DNA of 64,000 nucleotides, taken from contig NZ_JAAMPJ010000008.1 of NCBI RefSeq assembly GCF_011067745.1, forward strand, positions 1 through 64,000. The letters are read 5' to 3'. The position numbers and the translations under genes are program-made. The notes beneath the pieces were generated by a model. That model had not been told where the DNA came from, ran no database searches, and worked only from the letters and a program-made list of their open reading frames with translations. Below, piece after piece: positions 1 through 9,185 of this stretch. The stretch's first letter is position 1; each line of letters opens with the position of its first letter. This stretch comes from Lentzea alba (lineage in GTDB: Bacteria > Actinomycetota > Actinomycetes > Mycobacteriales > Pseudonocardiaceae).

Positions 1-5
1 ATAGT

Positions 6-123
6 GTTTCGGTGGTTATAGCGTTGGGGAAACACCCGGTCCCATTCCGAACCCGGTAGTTAAGCCCTTCTGCGCCGATGGTACTGCACTGGTTACGGTG
101 TGGGAGAGTAGGTCGCCGCCGAA
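6..123 (+). rRNA. rrf: 5S ribosomal RNA
   Basis: The sequence follows the actinobacterial 5S pattern. It begins GTTTCGGTGG, has the internal CCCGGTCCCATTCCGAACCCGG segment, GCGCCGATGGTACTGC in the middle, and ends GTGGGAGAGTAGGTCGCCGCCGAAC. The first and last ten bases pair (GTTTCGG with CCGAAC) to form helix I. It should be the last gene of a 16S-23S-5S operon whose larger members lie left of the window. The end points may be off by one or two bases. Confidence 0.95.
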
Positions 124-131
124 CTTAATTT

Positions 132-176
132 AGCCCTGCGGGTTGAGCGCCAAAAGCGCTCCCCGCAGGGCTTTTT
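132..176 (+). terminator. rRNA operon terminator
   Basis: An 11-bp stem (132-142 with 162-172, AGCCCTGCGGG/CCCGCAGGGCT) carries an inner GAGCGC/GCGCTC helix around an AAAA-containing loop. A run of five T follows at 172-176. It starts 8 nt after the 5S end, so it is a textbook intrinsic terminator for the rRNA operon. Confidence 0.93.
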
Positions 177-261
177 CACGTTCTGCCGACGGCTGATCGC
201 CGGCGTGGGCGCCACGGACCGGTAGGCGGAAAAGCCGATGCGCCCCGCCGGCTCCAGTCCC

Positions 262-267
262 TAGCGT
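262..267 (+). promoter_or_regulatory. Leaderless -10 box for the secreted propeller gene
   Basis: TAGCGT lies seven bases before the ATG at 275. In actinobacteria a TANNNT box at this distance places transcription start at the first base of the start codon. No Shine-Dalgarno sequence is present, which fits leaderless translation. Confidence 0.55.
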
Positions 268-274
268 CGAGCGC

Positions 275-1096
275 ATGAGGATCCTCGCGCTGCTGTGCCT
301 CGTGCTGTCCCTGACCGCCGCACCCGCCAACGCCTCACCGATCCACTGCCCCCAGCCGACCGTCTCCACGTTCCACACCGCCAACACCTGGTACGAGAAC
401 CTGGAGTTCGACGGCAACACCATCTGGCTCTCCAACCTGACCGGCAACGCCGTCGAGCAGTACCGCCTGGACGGCACCTTCCTGCGGAAACACGACCTCC
501 GTGCCCCCGGCGCGATCCGCAAGGGCCCGAACGGCGTCCTGCACGTCAACTTCGGCAACGACAGCCCCGAGACGCGCCCCCAACCGTCCGGCGTGGTCCG
601 CCTCACGCCCAACCCCGAGGTGTGGATCGGCGGTGACGTCCTGAGCTCCGCCAACGGCGCCGAGTTCGACGCCCGCGGCCACCTCTACGTCTCCGACCCC
701 TTCACGGGCCTCTACGAGTTCGACCGTCGCGGCTCCTTGGTCCGCCACCTCGACATCGCCTACCCCAACGGCATCGTCACCATCGGCAACACCGTCTTCA
801 CCAACATCGTCATCGACCCGCGGTCCGCCATCGTCCGCATCACCGGCAACCGCCAAACGCGCATCGAACTCGGCGCCCCCGACAAGGGCCTCGACGACCT
901 CGCCGTCGGCCCCGACGGCAAGCTCTACGTCACCACCTACACCAGCGGCGAGATCATCAAGGTCGACCCCTGGACCGGCGCCCACTGCGTCCTGCTCAAC
1001 GGCCTCAAGAACCCGACCGCGGCCCGCTTCCTGCCCGGCACCCGCACGATGTTCGTCACCCAAGCCTCCGGCACCGTGCTGAAGGTCCGCCTCTAG
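275..1096 (+). CDS. Secreted SMP-30/gluconolactonase-like beta-propeller protein
   Basis: A 273-residue protein with a clear signal peptide: MRILALLCLVLSLTAAPANA, with signal peptidase I cleavage likely after residue 20. The mature part consists of repeated blade-like segments such as VGPDGKLYVTTYTSGEIIKVDPWTG and FDARGHLYVSDPFTGLYEFD, typical of the six-bladed SMP-30/NHL propeller fold. Two cysteines (about residues 25 and 237) could clasp the ends. Family members are lactonases or ligand-binding propellers; the substrate cannot be read from the sequence. The gene is transcribed alone and ends against the KAP NTPase gene, the two sharing the palindrome CTAG as their stop codons. Confidence 0.8.
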   Translation: MRILALLCLVLSLTAAPANASPIHCPQPTVSTFHTANTWYENLEFDGNTIWLSNLTGNAVEQYRLDGTFLRKHDLRAPGAIRKGPNGVLHVNFGNDSPETRPQPSGVVRLTPNPEVWIGGDVLSSANGAEFDARGHLYVSDPFTGLYEFDRRGSLVRHLDIAYPNGIVTIGNTVFTNIVIDPRSAIVRITGNRQTRIELGAPDKGLDDLAVGPDGKLYVTTYTSGEIIKVDPWTGAHCVLLNGLKNPTAARFLPGTRTMFVTQASGTVLKVRL

Positions 1097-3261
1097 AACA
1101 ACCTGTTCGCCAACCTCGCAACCGCTTGCGCATCGCAGTCGCGCAGCAGTTCCCGCAGGTTCGCCGCAGCTTTCCGGTCAGAGTAGGCGAACCCGAGCCT
1201 GGCGATCGTCGCGCCCCACCGGACGTCGTCGCCGACCGCGTCGGCCAGGACCTGCCAGCCACCGCGCAACCGGTGCAGGTAGGCGGGCCACCTGACCGCG
1301 ATCTCGGCGACGACGACCAGGTGGCACGCCAGGGTGACGTCCGAGGAACCCAGCACCCGCAGGTAGAACTGCCAGACGTTCAGCAGCCGCTTCTGTTCCC
1401 GCACGGAGTGTTCGGGCTGCGCGGCCAGCCGACGTCGCAGGTGCGTGCGGACTTCAGTGTGCCGTTCGATGACGACGACCACCTGTTCAGGCTGGTCGGC
1501 GATGACGTCGTCCACCTGCTTGTGGATGGTCGGCTTGGTTCCTTCGAACAGGACGGGTTCCTCGGCGTCTTCTTGGTGAATCTCCCCCAAGTGTGCGGTC
1601 AGCACCGCGTCGACCGTGTCCTCGGTCGTCCGTGGCAGGCGCACCGGCAGTTGCACGAGCTTTCGCAGGAACGTCCATCCTGGACTCGGGTCGTCGGGGT
1701 GGGCGACGACTTCAGCGTCGGCCAGCTCCTTGTAGGCGTGGTCGACGTGGGATGCCACCACCGATGTGTCCACGCCCAGAACGAAGCGCGTGTAGGGGAA
1801 GTCGTTCGACAGGAACACGTTGATCGCTTCGAAGACCTGTGCCGTTGTACGAGGCGTGCATCGGTCGAGATCGTCGATCAGTACCACGACCTGGTATCCG
1901 TGGCCCGCGAGATCCTCCAGCAACGTCTTGACGTCGTGCTGCACGAGATACAGGTAGCCGGCTTTCGCTCGGTAGTACGGGTCGCGGAGCACCGGGTCCG
2001 TGCCCGGTGCGGAGAACGCGGTACTGGCGATCGGCCCGGTGAACAGCTCACCAGGCAGGAACGCTGACGCTCGGCCGAAGAAGTAGCGCCGCGCTGTGTG
2101 CAACAGCCCGACTCCGGCGAGTCCTGCCGTCGCCCACCAGGCCCACGTGAGGTTGAGCTTGGTCAGCGCACCTAGTAGCGAGAGACCGAAACCCAGCCCG
2201 GCGAACGACAACAGCGGTGAGTAGATCCGCTTCCACATCTGACGCCGCAGGTGCATGCGGTCCACGCGGTGCACGTTCTTCGCGAACCAGTACTGCTCCT
2301 TGGCGTTCTGGTCGGGAATGATCGCCGGTTCGGCGGCTGTCGTGACCGCCGATGCCAGCCCCGCCCAGACCTGTTCACTCGACTGGTGCTGCCACGGGTT
2401 GAAGAACGCCACCAGAGGCTTGTCCGGGTTCTTGAAGAAGCGGGTGGGTTTGGGCGGGCGGTACAACATCAGGTCAGCGGCGAACGCCGTCAGCTTCCGC
2501 CCACGACGTGATTCGTCGGGGTCTCGCGTCAGCTTGCCGCGCACGAACTCGAGCACCGTGCTCTTGCCAGAGCCCCAGGCGCCCTCCAGCGTGATGACCG
2601 TCGGGCCGTCACCGGGTTCGAGCACCTCGGTGAGCGCGGTCACCAGCGCCTGCCTGTCGAGCAGGTCCTGGACGGCCACTCGGTCGTTGAAACCGCGCGT
2701 GGACACCACTCCGGCCAAGGGAGCCGCAGGCAGCCGCGGGTCCCAGATGTACAGGGTGCCGTCGGGGCCTCCGGACACGATGCGAGGCCGTCCGTCCGGT
2801 CCGACGTAGTCCAGGACGGAGGTCGCGGGACTCTGCTGTGCGGCGAATCGTCGTTGCTGCCCGGTGCGGACGTCCCACAGCCTGATGTTGCCGCCCTCGC
2901 TCGCCGAGATGAGCAGCAACTCGCGGCCCGAGGTGCAGATTCCGAGAGTGGTGATGGAGGACGTGTGAGCGCTCAGGCTCAGGCCGTTGGAGAGGTTCAC
3001 GGTGCCGTCGACGGCCTCCGCGGTCACGCCGCCCAGCGTTACCCGCCGAACTCCGGTGAAGCTGCGCACGAAGGTCATGTCGTCGACGCCTTCGTAGAGC
3101 TCGCCGGTGTTCGCGCGCAAGTTCACCACGCCGTTCACCTTGATCAGCAGGTCGTCCGCCGGCCTCATGCTCACTGCGAACTCGGTGATCGGACTGTTGA
3201 GTTCGACAGCGCGTTCCAGCGTCATCCGGGGCGTGCGGTCGCGCGGTTCGGCTGAGCTCAC
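1093..3261 (-). CDS. KAP-family P-loop NTPase with N-terminal WD-like repeats
   Basis: A 722-residue protein. Residues about 1-185 contain WD-repeat-like segments, including GGNIRLWDVRTG and DGTLYIWDPRL, too few for a complete propeller. The Walker A motif GAWGSGKST is at 227-235 and Walker B, VVVLIDDLDRC, has its aspartates at 463-464. Between them sits a hydrophobic stretch near 350-390 (two likely membrane segments), the usual KAP arrangement with membrane helices inserted in the NTPase domain. KAP NTPases are STAND-related ATPases linked to membrane-associated signalling and, in bacteria, to plasmid or phage conflict. The gene is monocistronic, convergent with the upstream propeller gene and divergent from the ATP-grasp gene. 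Its trigger and target are unknown. Confidence 0.85.
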   Translation of the reverse strand: MSSAEPRDRTPRMTLERAVELNSPITEFAVSMRPADDLLIKVNGVVNLRANTGELYEGVDDMTFVRSFTGVRRVTLGGVTAEAVDGTVNLSNGLSLSAHTSSITTLGICTSGRELLLISASEGGNIRLWDVRTGQQRRFAAQQSPATSVLDYVGPDGRPRIVSGGPDGTLYIWDPRLPAAPLAGVVSTRGFNDRVAVQDLLDRQALVTALTEVLEPGDGPTVITLEGAWGSGKSTVLEFVRGKLTRDPDESRRGRKLTAFAADLMLYRPPKPTRFFKNPDKPLVAFFNPWQHQSSEQVWAGLASAVTTAAEPAIIPDQNAKEQYWFAKNVHRVDRMHLRRQMWKRIYSPLLSFAGLGFGLSLLGALTKLNLTWAWWATAGLAGVGLLHTARRYFFGRASAFLPGELFTGPIASTAFSAPGTDPVLRDPYYRAKAGYLYLVQHDVKTLLEDLAGHGYQVVVLIDDLDRCTPRTTAQVFEAINVFLSNDFPYTRFVLGVDTSVVASHVDHAYKELADAEVVAHPDDPSPGWTFLRKLVQLPVRLPRTTEDTVDAVLTAHLGEIHQEDAEEPVLFEGTKPTIHKQVDDVIADQPEQVVVVIERHTEVRTHLRRRLAAQPEHSVREQKRLLNVWQFYLRVLGSSDVTLACHLVVVAEIAVRWPAYLHRLRGGWQVLADAVGDDVRWGATIARLGFAYSDRKAAANLRELLRDCDAQAVARLANRLF

Positions 3262-3342
3262 GCCTGGAAAAGTACCGAGTTTCGTTTCCGGCAGGTTTCT
3301 GTCCGCTCGGGGTAGTGCGAAAACGGCACCAACAGGGTGAAG

Positions 3343-4980
3343 ATGTGGACCATGGAACGCCGAGCCCGCACCTCAGGACTGCGCCGCAGCCGCACGGTCA
3401 CCACGCCGAGGCTCGGTGAGCTGTTCAACGGCTATCTCAACCCTCAAAGGCCACACGCCGGCGCCTACGACGAGATGTTCTCCACGGACAACGGGGTGCG
3501 GTCTGCTTACCGCGCGTTGTACGAGTCGGTGGCTCCGTCGCAGGTCAACGAGCTGAACGCGCGGAGTGAGGCCCTTGGCCGGGCCTTTGTCGACCAAGGC
3601 ATCACGTTCTCACTGTCCGGGCAGGAACGGCCGTTCCCGCTCGACCTGATTCCGCGGATCATCACCGCGAGTGAGTGGTCGAAGCTCGAGAAAGGCATCG
3701 TTCAGCGGGTGCGGGCGCTTGAGATGTTCCTCGCGGACATCTACGGCGACGCGCAGATCGTCCGGGATGGAGTGTTGCCTCGGCGTCTCATTACGTCGTG
3801 CGACCACTTCCACCGGGAGGCGGCCGGCATCAGTCCGCCCAACGGTGTGCGCATCCACGTGGCGGGGGTCGACCTGGTGCGGGACGAGCAGGGGACGTTC
3901 CGGGTTCTCGAGGACAACCTGCGGTGCCCGTCCGGGGTGAGTTACGTGATGGAGAACCGCCGGACGATGGCTCGGGTGTTTCCGGATCTGTTCGCGCGGC
4001 ATCGCGTGCGGGCCGTGGGTGACTATGCGGTTCACCTACTACGAGCGCTCCGTAACGCCGCTGCGCCTAACGCGGCGGATCCGAACGTTGTTGTCCTCAC
4101 GCCTGGGTTGGCTAACAGCGCGTACTTCGAGCACTCGTTGTTGGCGCGGCAGATGGGCGTGGAGTTGGTTGAGGGGCGGGACCTGTTCTGCCGCGACAAC
4201 TTCGTGTACCTCCGCACGACTGAGGGGGAGCGCCAGGTTGATGTCATCTATCGGCGCATCGATGACGACTTCCTGGATCCGGTGCACTTCCGGCCGGACT
4301 CGGTGCTGGGCATCGCCGGTCTGCTGAACGCGGCGCGGGCGGGCAATGTCGTCGTGGCCAACGCGGTGGGCAACGGGGTGGCGGACGACAAGCTCGTTTA
4401 CACCTACCTGCCGGAGATCGTGCAGTACTACCTCGGCGAGAAGCCGTTGCTGCCCAACGTGGACACGTTCCGGTGCTGGTTGCCGGAGGAGCGGGCGCAC
4501 GTGCTCGACAAGCTCGACGAACTGGTGGTCAAGCCGGTCGAGGGGTCGGGCGGGTACGGGATCGTGTTCGGGCCGGACGCGACGGTGCGGGAGTTGAACT
4601 CGTTGCGGAAGCGGATTCGGAGCAACCCGCGCGGGTGGATCGCGCAGCCGGTGGTGCAGCTGTCGACGGTGCCCACCAAGGTCGGGGACAAGTTGGCGCC
4701 GCGGCATGTTGACCTACGGCCGTTTGCGGTCAACGACGGGAACTTCATCTTTGTGCTGCCTGGTGGGTTGACGCGGGTGGCGTTGCCCGAGGGCAGTCTG
4801 GTGGTCAACTCGTCGCAGGGCGGCGGGTCGAAGGACACCTGGGTGCTGGCGGCCAAGTCGTCCACGCAGGAGCGGGAACTCGCGGAGCCCGGGTTGGCCG
4901 GGACGTCCAAGATGGAGGCTGCGGCGGCCGAGCAGGGGCCGGAGCTGACCACCTCCCAGCAACAGCAACAGCAGCAGTAG
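3343..4980 (+). CDS. Circularly permuted ATP-grasp type 2 family protein
   Basis: About 545 residues. It carries the circularly permuted ATP-grasp (DUF404/DUF407) signature: FNGYLNPQRPHAGAYDEMF near the N terminus, LEDNLRCPSGVSYVMENR in the middle, and LVVKPVEGSGGYGIVFGP as the ATP-binding glycine-rich segment. These enzymes are predicted amidoligases that use ATP to form peptide-like bonds; no substrate is established. It is the first gene of a three-gene operon with an alpha-E protein (14-nt gap) and a transglutaminase. ATG 3343 is preceded by AGGG at a 5-nt spacing; GTG 3337 and ATG 3352 are alternatives. The C terminus is odd: seven consecutive glutamines encoded by alternating CAG/CAA codons directly before the stop. 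Confidence 0.88.
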   Translation: MWTMERRARTSGLRRSRTVTTPRLGELFNGYLNPQRPHAGAYDEMFSTDNGVRSAYRALYESVAPSQVNELNARSEALGRAFVDQGITFSLSGQERPFPLDLIPRIITASEWSKLEKGIVQRVRALEMFLADIYGDAQIVRDGVLPRRLITSCDHFHREAAGISPPNGVRIHVAGVDLVRDEQGTFRVLEDNLRCPSGVSYVMENRRTMARVFPDLFARHRVRAVGDYAVHLLRALRNAAAPNAADPNVVVLTPGLANSAYFEHSLLARQMGVELVEGRDLFCRDNFVYLRTTEGERQVDVIYRRIDDDFLDPVHFRPDSVLGIAGLLNAARAGNVVVANAVGNGVADDKLVYTYLPEIVQYYLGEKPLLPNVDTFRCWLPEERAHVLDKLDELVVKPVEGSGGYGIVFGPDATVRELNSLRKRIRSNPRGWIAQPVVQLSTVPTKVGDKLAPRHVDLRPFAVNDGNFIFVLPGGLTRVALPEGSLVVNSSQGGGSKDTWVLAAKSSTQERELAEPGLAGTSKMEAAAAEQGPELTTSQQQQQQQ

Positions 4981-4994
4981 GGAGGCGCGCGAAA

Positions 4995-5942
4995 ATGCTG
5001 GCACGCAACGCGGAGTCGCTGTACTGGATCGGCCGCTACGTCGAACGGGCGGACGACACGGCGCGCATCCTGGACGTTTCGGTCCATCAGCTGTTGGAGG
5101 ACGCGACGGTCGACCCGGACGCCACGTCCCGCCAGCTCCTCACGGTTCTGGGCATCACGCCGCCGGCTGGAGCTGACCAGTTCGACGTGTGGTCGTTGAC
5201 GGAACTGGTGGCGTACAACAAGGACAACCCCAGTTCGATCGTCGCGTCGGTGAACAGCGCGCGAGAGAACACGCGTGGTGCGCGCGAGGTCGTGTCGACC
5301 GAAATGTGGGAGTGCCTCAACGCGATGTGGAACGCCGTTGCTGAACGGCAGACCTACGCGCGCGCGATGGGGCCACACGCGTTCTTCTCGTTCGTGGAGG
5401 AGCGGGCGGCGATGTTCGCCGGACTTGCCGACTCCACGATGTCGCGCGATGACGGGTGGCGGTTCCTCGTGCTGGGGCGGTCGGTCGAGCGTGTCGACAT
5501 GATCGTGCGGCTGCTCCTCGCTCGCGTGGGGGACCGGGCTTCGTCGCCTGGGTGGGTCACCGTGCTGCGGTCGGCCGGCGCGCATGACACGTACCTGCGG
5601 ACGTACAGGGGCGCGTTGGACGCGTCTCGCGTTGTGCAGTTCTTGTTGTTGGACAGGCTGTTTCCGCGGTCGGTGTTTCATGCGCTTAGGCAGGCTGAGT
5701 CTTGTTTGGAGCAGTTGGAGAACCAGCCGTCTGTGCGCGTTGGGGCACGGGCAGAGGCGCTGAGGTTGTTGGGCAAGGCGCGGAGCGAGCTGGAGTTCCT
5801 CAGGCCGCACGACTTGCTGGACGACTTGCCGAAACGTCTTGCGGCGTTGCAGAAGACGGTTCGAGATGTTGGTGAAGCCGTGTCGCAGCAGTACTTCCAC
5901 GTGGCGCCGTGGGTCGCCTGGACGAACACCGAGGTGGGCTGA
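4995..5942 (+). CDS. Alpha-E domain protein (DUF403)
   Basis: A 315-residue mostly helical protein opening with MLARNAESLYWIGRYVERADDTARILDV, the hallmark of the alpha-E (DUF403) family. This family almost always sits between a circularly permuted ATP-grasp protein and a transglutaminase, as here. A strong GGAGG lies before the ATG, and only 14 nt separate it from the ATP-grasp stop. Its role is unproven. It is thought to act as a partner of the predicted amidoligase, perhaps as a scaffold or second catalytic component. The stop is followed after 2 nt by the transglutaminase start, suggesting co-translation. Confidence 0.9.
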   Translation: MLARNAESLYWIGRYVERADDTARILDVSVHQLLEDATVDPDATSRQLLTVLGITPPAGADQFDVWSLTELVAYNKDNPSSIVASVNSARENTRGAREVVSTEMWECLNAMWNAVAERQTYARAMGPHAFFSFVEERAAMFAGLADSTMSRDDGWRFLVLGRSVERVDMIVRLLLARVGDRASSPGWVTVLRSAGAHDTYLRTYRGALDASRVVQFLLLDRLFPRSVFHALRQAESCLEQLENQPSVRVGARAEALRLLGKARSELEFLRPHDLLDDLPKRLAALQKTVRDVGEAVSQQYFHVAPWVAWTNTEVG

Positions 5943-5944
5943 CC

Positions 5945-6787
5945 ATGAGCTGGCGAGTGCGTGTCGTGCACACGACGGGTTATCGGTATGAGGCACCGGT
6001 TGTGCAGTCGTACAACGAGGCGCGGCTGACTCCGCGTGGGGACAGGCGTCAGAACGTCGTTGTCTCGCGCGTTGAGACCACACCGGCTACGCGTGCCTAT
6101 CGCTACACGGACTACTGGGGGACTGAGGTCACCTCGTTCGACCTGCACGCGCCACACAAGGAACTGAAGGTCGTCGCGTCGTCGGTGGTCGAGACGAGCG
6201 CGGAGATCGAACCCGTCACCACTGGTACGTGGGGTGACATGCGCGCGGACAACCTCGTGGACCGGTACACGGAGTTCTTGGAACCCACGCGCTACACGCC
6301 GCGCGACCGCGAGTTGCTGGCGGTGGCGCGGGAGTTGAAGAAGGGCCAGTCGCCGTCGGACGCGGTGCTGGCGGCGTCACAGTGGGTGTGGGAGCAGTTG
6401 AAGTACCAGCCGGGGTCGACCGGTGTGCACAGTTCGGCCGTTGACGCGTGGCAGGAACGCAAGGGCGTGTGTCAGGACTTCGCGCATCTGACATTGGTGT
6501 TGTTGCGCGGTATGGGGATTCCGGCGCGCTATGTGTCCGGGTACCTGCACACGAAGAAGGACGGCGCGCCGCGAGAGACGGTGCGTGGCGAGTCGCACGC
6601 GTGGATCGAGGCGTGGACTGGCGGGTGGTGGGGGTACGACCCCACGAACGCGATGCCTGTCGGGCCACGGCACGTGTGGGTGGCACTTGGGCGCGACTAT
6701 GCGGACGTTGCACCGTTGAAGGGGATCTACTCGGGTGGGGCGGCGACCGCGCTTGAGGTGACGGTCGACATCACCCGCCTTGCGTAG
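5945..6787 (+). CDS. Transglutaminase-like cysteine peptidase-fold protein
   Basis: A 280-residue protein with an N-terminal beta domain ([29 protein letters not shown], the bacterial transglutaminase N region) and a C-terminal papain-like core. The catalytic triad is visible: C176 in [11 protein letters not shown]218 in ESHAWIEAW and D232 in GYDPTN. Domains of this kind cleave or rearrange isopeptide or peptide bonds, so the operon may build (ATP-grasp) and process (this enzyme) a peptide product or tag; that is inference. The ATG at 5945 is two bases after the alpha-E stop and is preferred over an in-frame start inside the upstream gene. A strong hairpin follows the stop. Confidence 0.92.
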   Translation: MSWRVRVVHTTGYRYEAPVVQSYNEARLTPRGDRRQNVVVSRVETTPATRAYRYTDYWGTEVTSFDLHAPHKELKVVASSVVETSAEIEPVTTGTWGDMRADNLVDRYTEFLEPTRYTPRDRELLAVARELKKGQSPSDAVLAASQWVWEQLKYQPGSTGVHSSAVDAWQERKGVCQDFAHLTLVLLRGMGIPARYVSGYLHTKKDGAPRETVRGESHAWIEAWTGGWWGYDPTNAMPVGPRHVWVALGRDYADVAPLKGIYSGGAATALEVTVDITRLA

Positions 6788-6795
6788 CACGCAGG

Positions 6796-6826
6796 CGCGG
6801 GCACGCTGAGGTTCAGCGCGCCCGCG
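6796..6826. terminator. Hairpin between convergent genes
   Basis: CGCGGGC-a-CGCTGA, a GGT loop, then TCAGCG-c-GCCCGCG forms a 13-bp stem with one unpaired base on each side. It lies between the transglutaminase stop and the minus-strand MazF-like stop and can end transcription from both sides. No T-run is present. Confidence 0.7.
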
Positions 6827-6832
6827 TCACGT

Positions 6833-7255
6833 TCAGCGCCAGCCGTGACGTTCGCGCAGGGCGTCCACGACCTGGCCGAAGGCGGCGGGTGCCAGCACGG
6901 CGCCCTCACGCCGGATGTCGTCGTCCGAGTCCAGGGCGAACACGCGGTCGAGGCGCAGGTAGGACGGCCGGCCATCGCGGTCCCAGGCGCCCGCGCCCAG
7001 TTCCAGGAAGTCGTCGCGCGGCTCTTTCGAGGAGAGCATCAGCGCCACGAGATCGCCGTTCGCGTGCCCGACGACCAGAAGCGGACGGTCCTTGCCGCGG
7101 GAGGCGTCCTCCTCGAACGGCACCCAGGCCCACACGACCTCGCCGGGGTCGGCGTCGCCGTCCACGGTGGGGGAGTAGTCCAGCTTCGCGGCCCTGGCCG
7201 CGTCGAAAATCTCGCGCACCGCGCCCTTGGCGGGGCGGGGGTCCTCACCGTTCAT
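6833..7255 (-). CDS. PemK/MazF-fold protein
   Basis: About 140 residues. The core [41 protein letters not shown] matches the PemK/MazF beta-barrel of mRNA-interferase toxins, in which the first strand contacts RNA. The protein is longer at the N terminus than free-standing toxins and no antitoxin gene is adjacent, so toxin activity is uncertain; similar solitary proteins are common beside actinobacterial lepA. ATG 7255 is used here; a GTG at 7261 is an alternative. It is divergent from lepA. Confidence 0.75.
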   Translation of the reverse strand: MNGEDPRPAKGAVREIFDAARAAKLDYSPTVDGDADPGEVVWAWVPFEEDASRGKDRPLLVVGHANGDLVALMLSSKEPRDDFLELGAGAWDRDGRPSYLRLDRVFALDSDDDIRREGAVLAPAAFGQVVDALRERHGWR

Positions 7256-7344
7256 CAGCACGAACGCACCCTAGTGGTGCAGGGCACACCGGCCGCTATG
7301 GGACCATGAGGGGACACCCGTCCGATTTCCTGCTGAGGACCACC

Positions 7345-9180
7345 TTGACCACGTTCGCCGACACGACCTTCACGCCGCCGGAGCTCATCCGGAACTTCTG
7401 CATCATCGCGCACATCGACCACGGCAAGTCCACGCTGGCCGACCGGATGCTGCAGATCACCGGCGTGGTCGAGGCGCGGGCGATGCGCGCTCAGTACCTC
7501 GATCGCATGGATATCGAGCGTGAGCGCGGTATCACCATCAAGGCGCAGAACGTGCGCCTTCCGTGGCAGGTCGACGGGCAGGACCACGTCCTGCACATGA
7601 TCGACACGCCTGGCCACGTCGACTTCACCTACGAGGTGTCCCGCGCGCTGGAGGCCTGCGAAGGCGCCGTGCTGCTGGTGGACGCCGCGCAGGGCATCGA
7701 GGCGCAGACGCTCGCGAACCTGTACCTGGCGATGGAGAACGACCTCACCATCATCCCGGTGCTGAACAAGATCGACCTGCCCGCCGCGGACCCGGACAAG
7801 TACGCCAAGGAGATCGCGCACATCACCGGCTGTGAGCCGGAGGAGGTGCTGCGGGTCTCCGCGAAGACCGGTCTCGGCGTCGGTGAGCTGCTGAACGAGG
7901 TCGTGAAGAAGGTCCCGGCCCCGGTCGGCGAGGCGAACTCCCCGGCGCGCGCCATGATCTTCGACTCGGTCTACGACACCTACCGCGGCGTCGTGACGTA
8001 CATCAGGGTCGTCGACGGCAAGATCACGCCGCGCGAGCGCATCAAGATGATGTCCACCGGTGCGACCCACGAGATCCTCGAGGTCGGCATCGTCTCGCCC
8101 GAGCCGAAGCCGTCCCGCGGCCTCGGGGTCGGCGAGGTGGGCTACCTGATCACCGGCGTGAAGGACGTCCGCCAGTCCAAGGTCGGCGACACGGTGACGT
8201 CCGAGAAGAAGGGCGCCGCCGAGCCGTTGGCCGGCTACCGCGAGCCGCGGCCGATGGTCTACTCGGGCCTGTACCCGGTCGACGGCTCCGACTACCCGGA
8301 GCTCCGCGAGGCGCTGGACAAGCTGCAGCTCAACGACGCCGCGCTCACGTTCGAACCGGAGACGTCGGCCGCGCTCGGGTTCGGTTTCCGCTGCGGCTTC
8401 CTCGGCCTGCTGCACCTGGAGATCACGCGCGACCGCCTGGAGCGCGAGTACGGTCTCGACCTCATCTCCACGGCCCCCAACGTGGTCTACCGCGTGGTCA
8501 TGGAGGACGGCACCGAGATCGTCGTGACGAACCCGTCCGACTGGCCCGAGGGCAAGCGCGCCGAGGTGTACGAGCCCGTCACGAAGTGCACGATCATCGC
8601 GCCGTCGGACTACATCGGCGCGATCATGGAGCTGTGCCAGACCAAGCGCGGTCAGCTGGGCGGCATGGACTACCTGTCCGAGGACCGCGTCGAGCTGCGC
8701 TACACGATGCCGCTCGGTGAGATCATCTTCGACTTCTTCGACTCGCTGAAGTCCCGTACGCGTGGCTACGCGTCGCTGGACTACGAAGAGTCGGGCGAGA
8801 TGATGGCGGACCTGGTCAAGGTCGACATCCTGCTGCAGGGCGAGGCCGTCGACGCGTTCAGCGCGATCGTGCACAAGGACTACGCCTACGCGTACGGCAC
8901 GCGGATGGCCACCAAGCTGCGCGAACTCATCCCGCGGCAGCAGTTCGAGGTGCCGATCCAGGCCGCCATCGGCGCTCGGGTCATCGCCCGCGAGACGATT
9001 CGCGCGATCCGCAAGGACGTTCTGGCCAAGTGCTACGGCGGTGACATCACCCGTAAGCGCAAGCTGCTGGAGAAGCAGAAGGAAGGCAAGAAGCGCATGA
9101 AGATGGTCGGCCGGGTCGAGGTGCCGCAGGAGGCCTTCGTCGCCGCGCTGTCCACGGACGAGCCGAAGGGCAAGAAGTAG
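7345..9180 (+). CDS. lepA: Elongation factor 4 (LepA), ribosome back-translocating GTPase
   Basis: A translational GTPase with G1 AHIDHGKST, switch II DTPGH, NKID and the LepA-specific C-terminal domain ending [16 protein letters not shown]. It acts on stalled or mistranslocated ribosomes. Two starts are possible. TTG 7345 has GAGGA at a 5-nt spacing and gives 611 residues beginning [21 protein letters not shown] 7306 gives 624 residues but has no clear ribosome binding site. I prefer the TTG. The gene is divergent from the MazF-like gene and is followed after 5 nt by the DUF72 gene. Confidence 0.96.
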   Translation: MTTFADTTFTPPELIRNFCIIAHIDHGKSTLADRMLQITGVVEARAMRAQYLDRMDIERERGITIKAQNVRLPWQVDGQDHVLHMIDTPGHVDFTYEVSRALEACEGAVLLVDAAQGIEAQTLANLYLAMENDLTIIPVLNKIDLPAADPDKYAKEIAHITGCEPEEVLRVSAKTGLGVGELLNEVVKKVPAPVGEANSPARAMIFDSVYDTYRGVVTYIRVVDGKITPRERIKMMSTGATHEILEVGIVSPEPKPSRGLGVGEVGYLITGVKDVRQSKVGDTVTSEKKGAAEPLAGYREPRPMVYSGLYPVDGSDYPELREALDKLQLNDAALTFEPETSAALGFGFRCGFLGLLHLEITRDRLEREYGLDLISTAPNVVYRVVMEDGTEIVVTNPSDWPEGKRAEVYEPVTKCTIIAPSDYIGAIMELCQTKRGQLGGMDYLSEDRVELRYTMPLGEIIFDFFDSLKSRTRGYASLDYEESGEMMADLVKVDILLQGEAVDAFSAIVHKDYAYAYGTRMATKLRELIPRQQFEVPIQAAIGARVIARETIRAIRKDVLAKCYGGDITRKRKLLEKQKEGKKRMKMVGRVEVPQEAFVAALSTDEPKGKK

Positions 9181-9185
9181 GCGCA

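Noticed and set aside
335-1063. Long minus-strand reading frame opposite the secreted propeller gene
   Set aside because: It is a compositional shadow: Val/Gly/Asp-rich, no domain, and exactly antisense to a gene with a signal peptide and good motifs.
6833-7255. Complete toxin-antitoxin module around the MazF-like gene
   Set aside because: No small antitoxin-like gene lies beside it; it is divergent from lepA and convergent with the transglutaminase gene.
7255-8874. 539-residue minus-strand frame opposite lepA
   Set aside because: LepA is unambiguous on the plus strand; the antisense frame is low-complexity Arg/Leu/Asp and has no family features.
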